Origin: Chloroflexota bacterium
Lineage (GTDB): Bacteria; Chloroflexota; UBA11872
Length of the DNA: 61,578 nt
NCBI GenBank assembly: GCA_022824865.1
Contig: JAJDZD010000049.1
Coordinates: 1 to 61,578, forward strand
Direction of reading: 5' to 3'
Shown here: positions 61,295 to 61,578 of the stretch, in pieces
How the letters are laid out: each line of letters begins with the position of its first letter
How positions within the stretch are numbered: the first letter of the stretch is position 1
The notes under the pieces: generated by a model
The model's input: the letters and a program-made list of their open reading frames with translations, nothing else
What the model was told of the DNA's origin: nothing
Databases searched by the model: none
Program-made: the position numbers and the translations under genes

Positions 61295-61578
61295 GGCTGA
61301 AGCTGATTGTCGCACTCGTCAGCGACGACAAAACCGATGTCGTGATGGACGCCGCGCGCGCCGGCGGCGCCACCGGCGCTACCATCATCAGCAGCGTGCG
61401 GGGCGAGGGCCTGCGCCCGGGCACAACCTTCTTCGGTCTGCGCCTGGAGGGTATGCGCGACATGCTGTTGTTCCTGGTCCTGGGAACCCGCGCCCGCGAC
61501 ATCCTGGAGCGCATCCAGGACGCCGCCCGGCTGGATACCGAGCGCGGGGCCGGCATCGCGTTCCAACTGGACATTGAG
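61291..61578 (+). CDS. P-II family signal-transduction protein (3' partial)
   Basis: The first 96 residues of a protein cut off by the window end. M-R-L-K-L-I-V-A-L-V, D-A-A-R-A-G-G-A-T-G-A-T-I-I-S-S-V-R-G and A-R-D-I-L-E-R-I-Q-D-A-A follow the ferredoxin-like beta-alpha-beta pattern of P-II/GlnB proteins, with G-A-T-G at the T-loop start. P-II proteins bind ATP/ADP and effectors and control transporters by direct binding. GGGAGG is located 13 bases upstream. Its partner is probably the DUF1538 pair. Confidence 0.83.
   Translation, partial: MRLKLIVALVSDDKTDVVMDAARAGGATGATIISSVRGEGLRPGTTFFGLRLEGMRDMLLFLVLGTRARDILERIQDAARLDTERGAGIAFQLDIE

Overview
The window is about 61.6 kb of GC-rich bacterial DNA with dense, mostly intact genes, five tRNA genes in one cluster and no rRNA, CRISPR array or complete mobile element. 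The mix of genes (enolase-superfamily enzyme, cyclase/amidohydrolase/medium-chain dehydrogenase catabolic genes, many small membrane-anchored coiled-coil proteins, LRR and TPR surface proteins, a sterol methyltransferase) suggests an uncultured marine or host-associated Chloroflexota-like bacterium. That assignment is an inference from gene content, with no marker gene seen. UGA acts as an ordinary stop in most genes.

Region by region: 1-16 kb is a catabolic and housekeeping stretch. It holds a Gfo/Idh oxidoreductase (cut by the window start), a fused LUD/iron-sulfur/CCG protein, a redoxin with an in-frame UGA followed by a SECIS-like hairpin, a sorbitol-type dehydrogenase, a cyclase, an amidohydrolase, an HD phosphohydrolase overlapping a quinone reductase, an MFS transporter, DUF2461 and DUF3500 proteins and the helicase Lhr. 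16-25.5 kb is an accessory region: four tandem paralogous membrane-anchored coiled-coil genes with 11-residue repeats, a DUF433/PIN-like toxin-antitoxin pair, two LRR lipoproteins, and dispersed intergenic repeats. 25.5-38.5 kb carries an OSBS/NSAR-like enolase, an FG-GAP-type lipoprotein, an orphan formate-dehydrogenase-like molybdoenzyme behind two membrane proteins, an Lnt-like protein that lacks the catalytic cysteine, and a PrsW-like membrane protein. 38.5-39.05 kb is the tRNA cluster (Tyr, Asp, two CAT, Leu), followed at once by a low-GC sulfatase-type membrane protein.

42-50.8 kb holds an alpha/beta hydrolase, a Tat-exported glycosidase-like protein, an Ldh_2-type dehydrogenase, ispH, a YyaL-type thioredoxin/glycosidase protein and a sugar isomerase-like protein. 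51-57.4 kb has two tandem TPR membrane proteins, an SRPBCC protein, an SH3b lipoprotein, a stand-alone TfoX C-terminal domain and a small membrane protein. 57.5-61.6 kb has a full-length sterol C-24 methyltransferase of the Erg6 type, a degraded segment with a tRNA-Asp 3' fragment abutting a truncated methyltransferase, and an operon of two DUF1538 membrane proteins plus a P-II-like regulator cut by the window end.

The two most notable observations are the candidate selenoprotein at 3363-3866 (minus), with UxxC redox motif and a bSECIS-like hairpin in the expected place, and the eukaryotic-type sterol 24-C-methyltransferase at 57572-58597 (minus).
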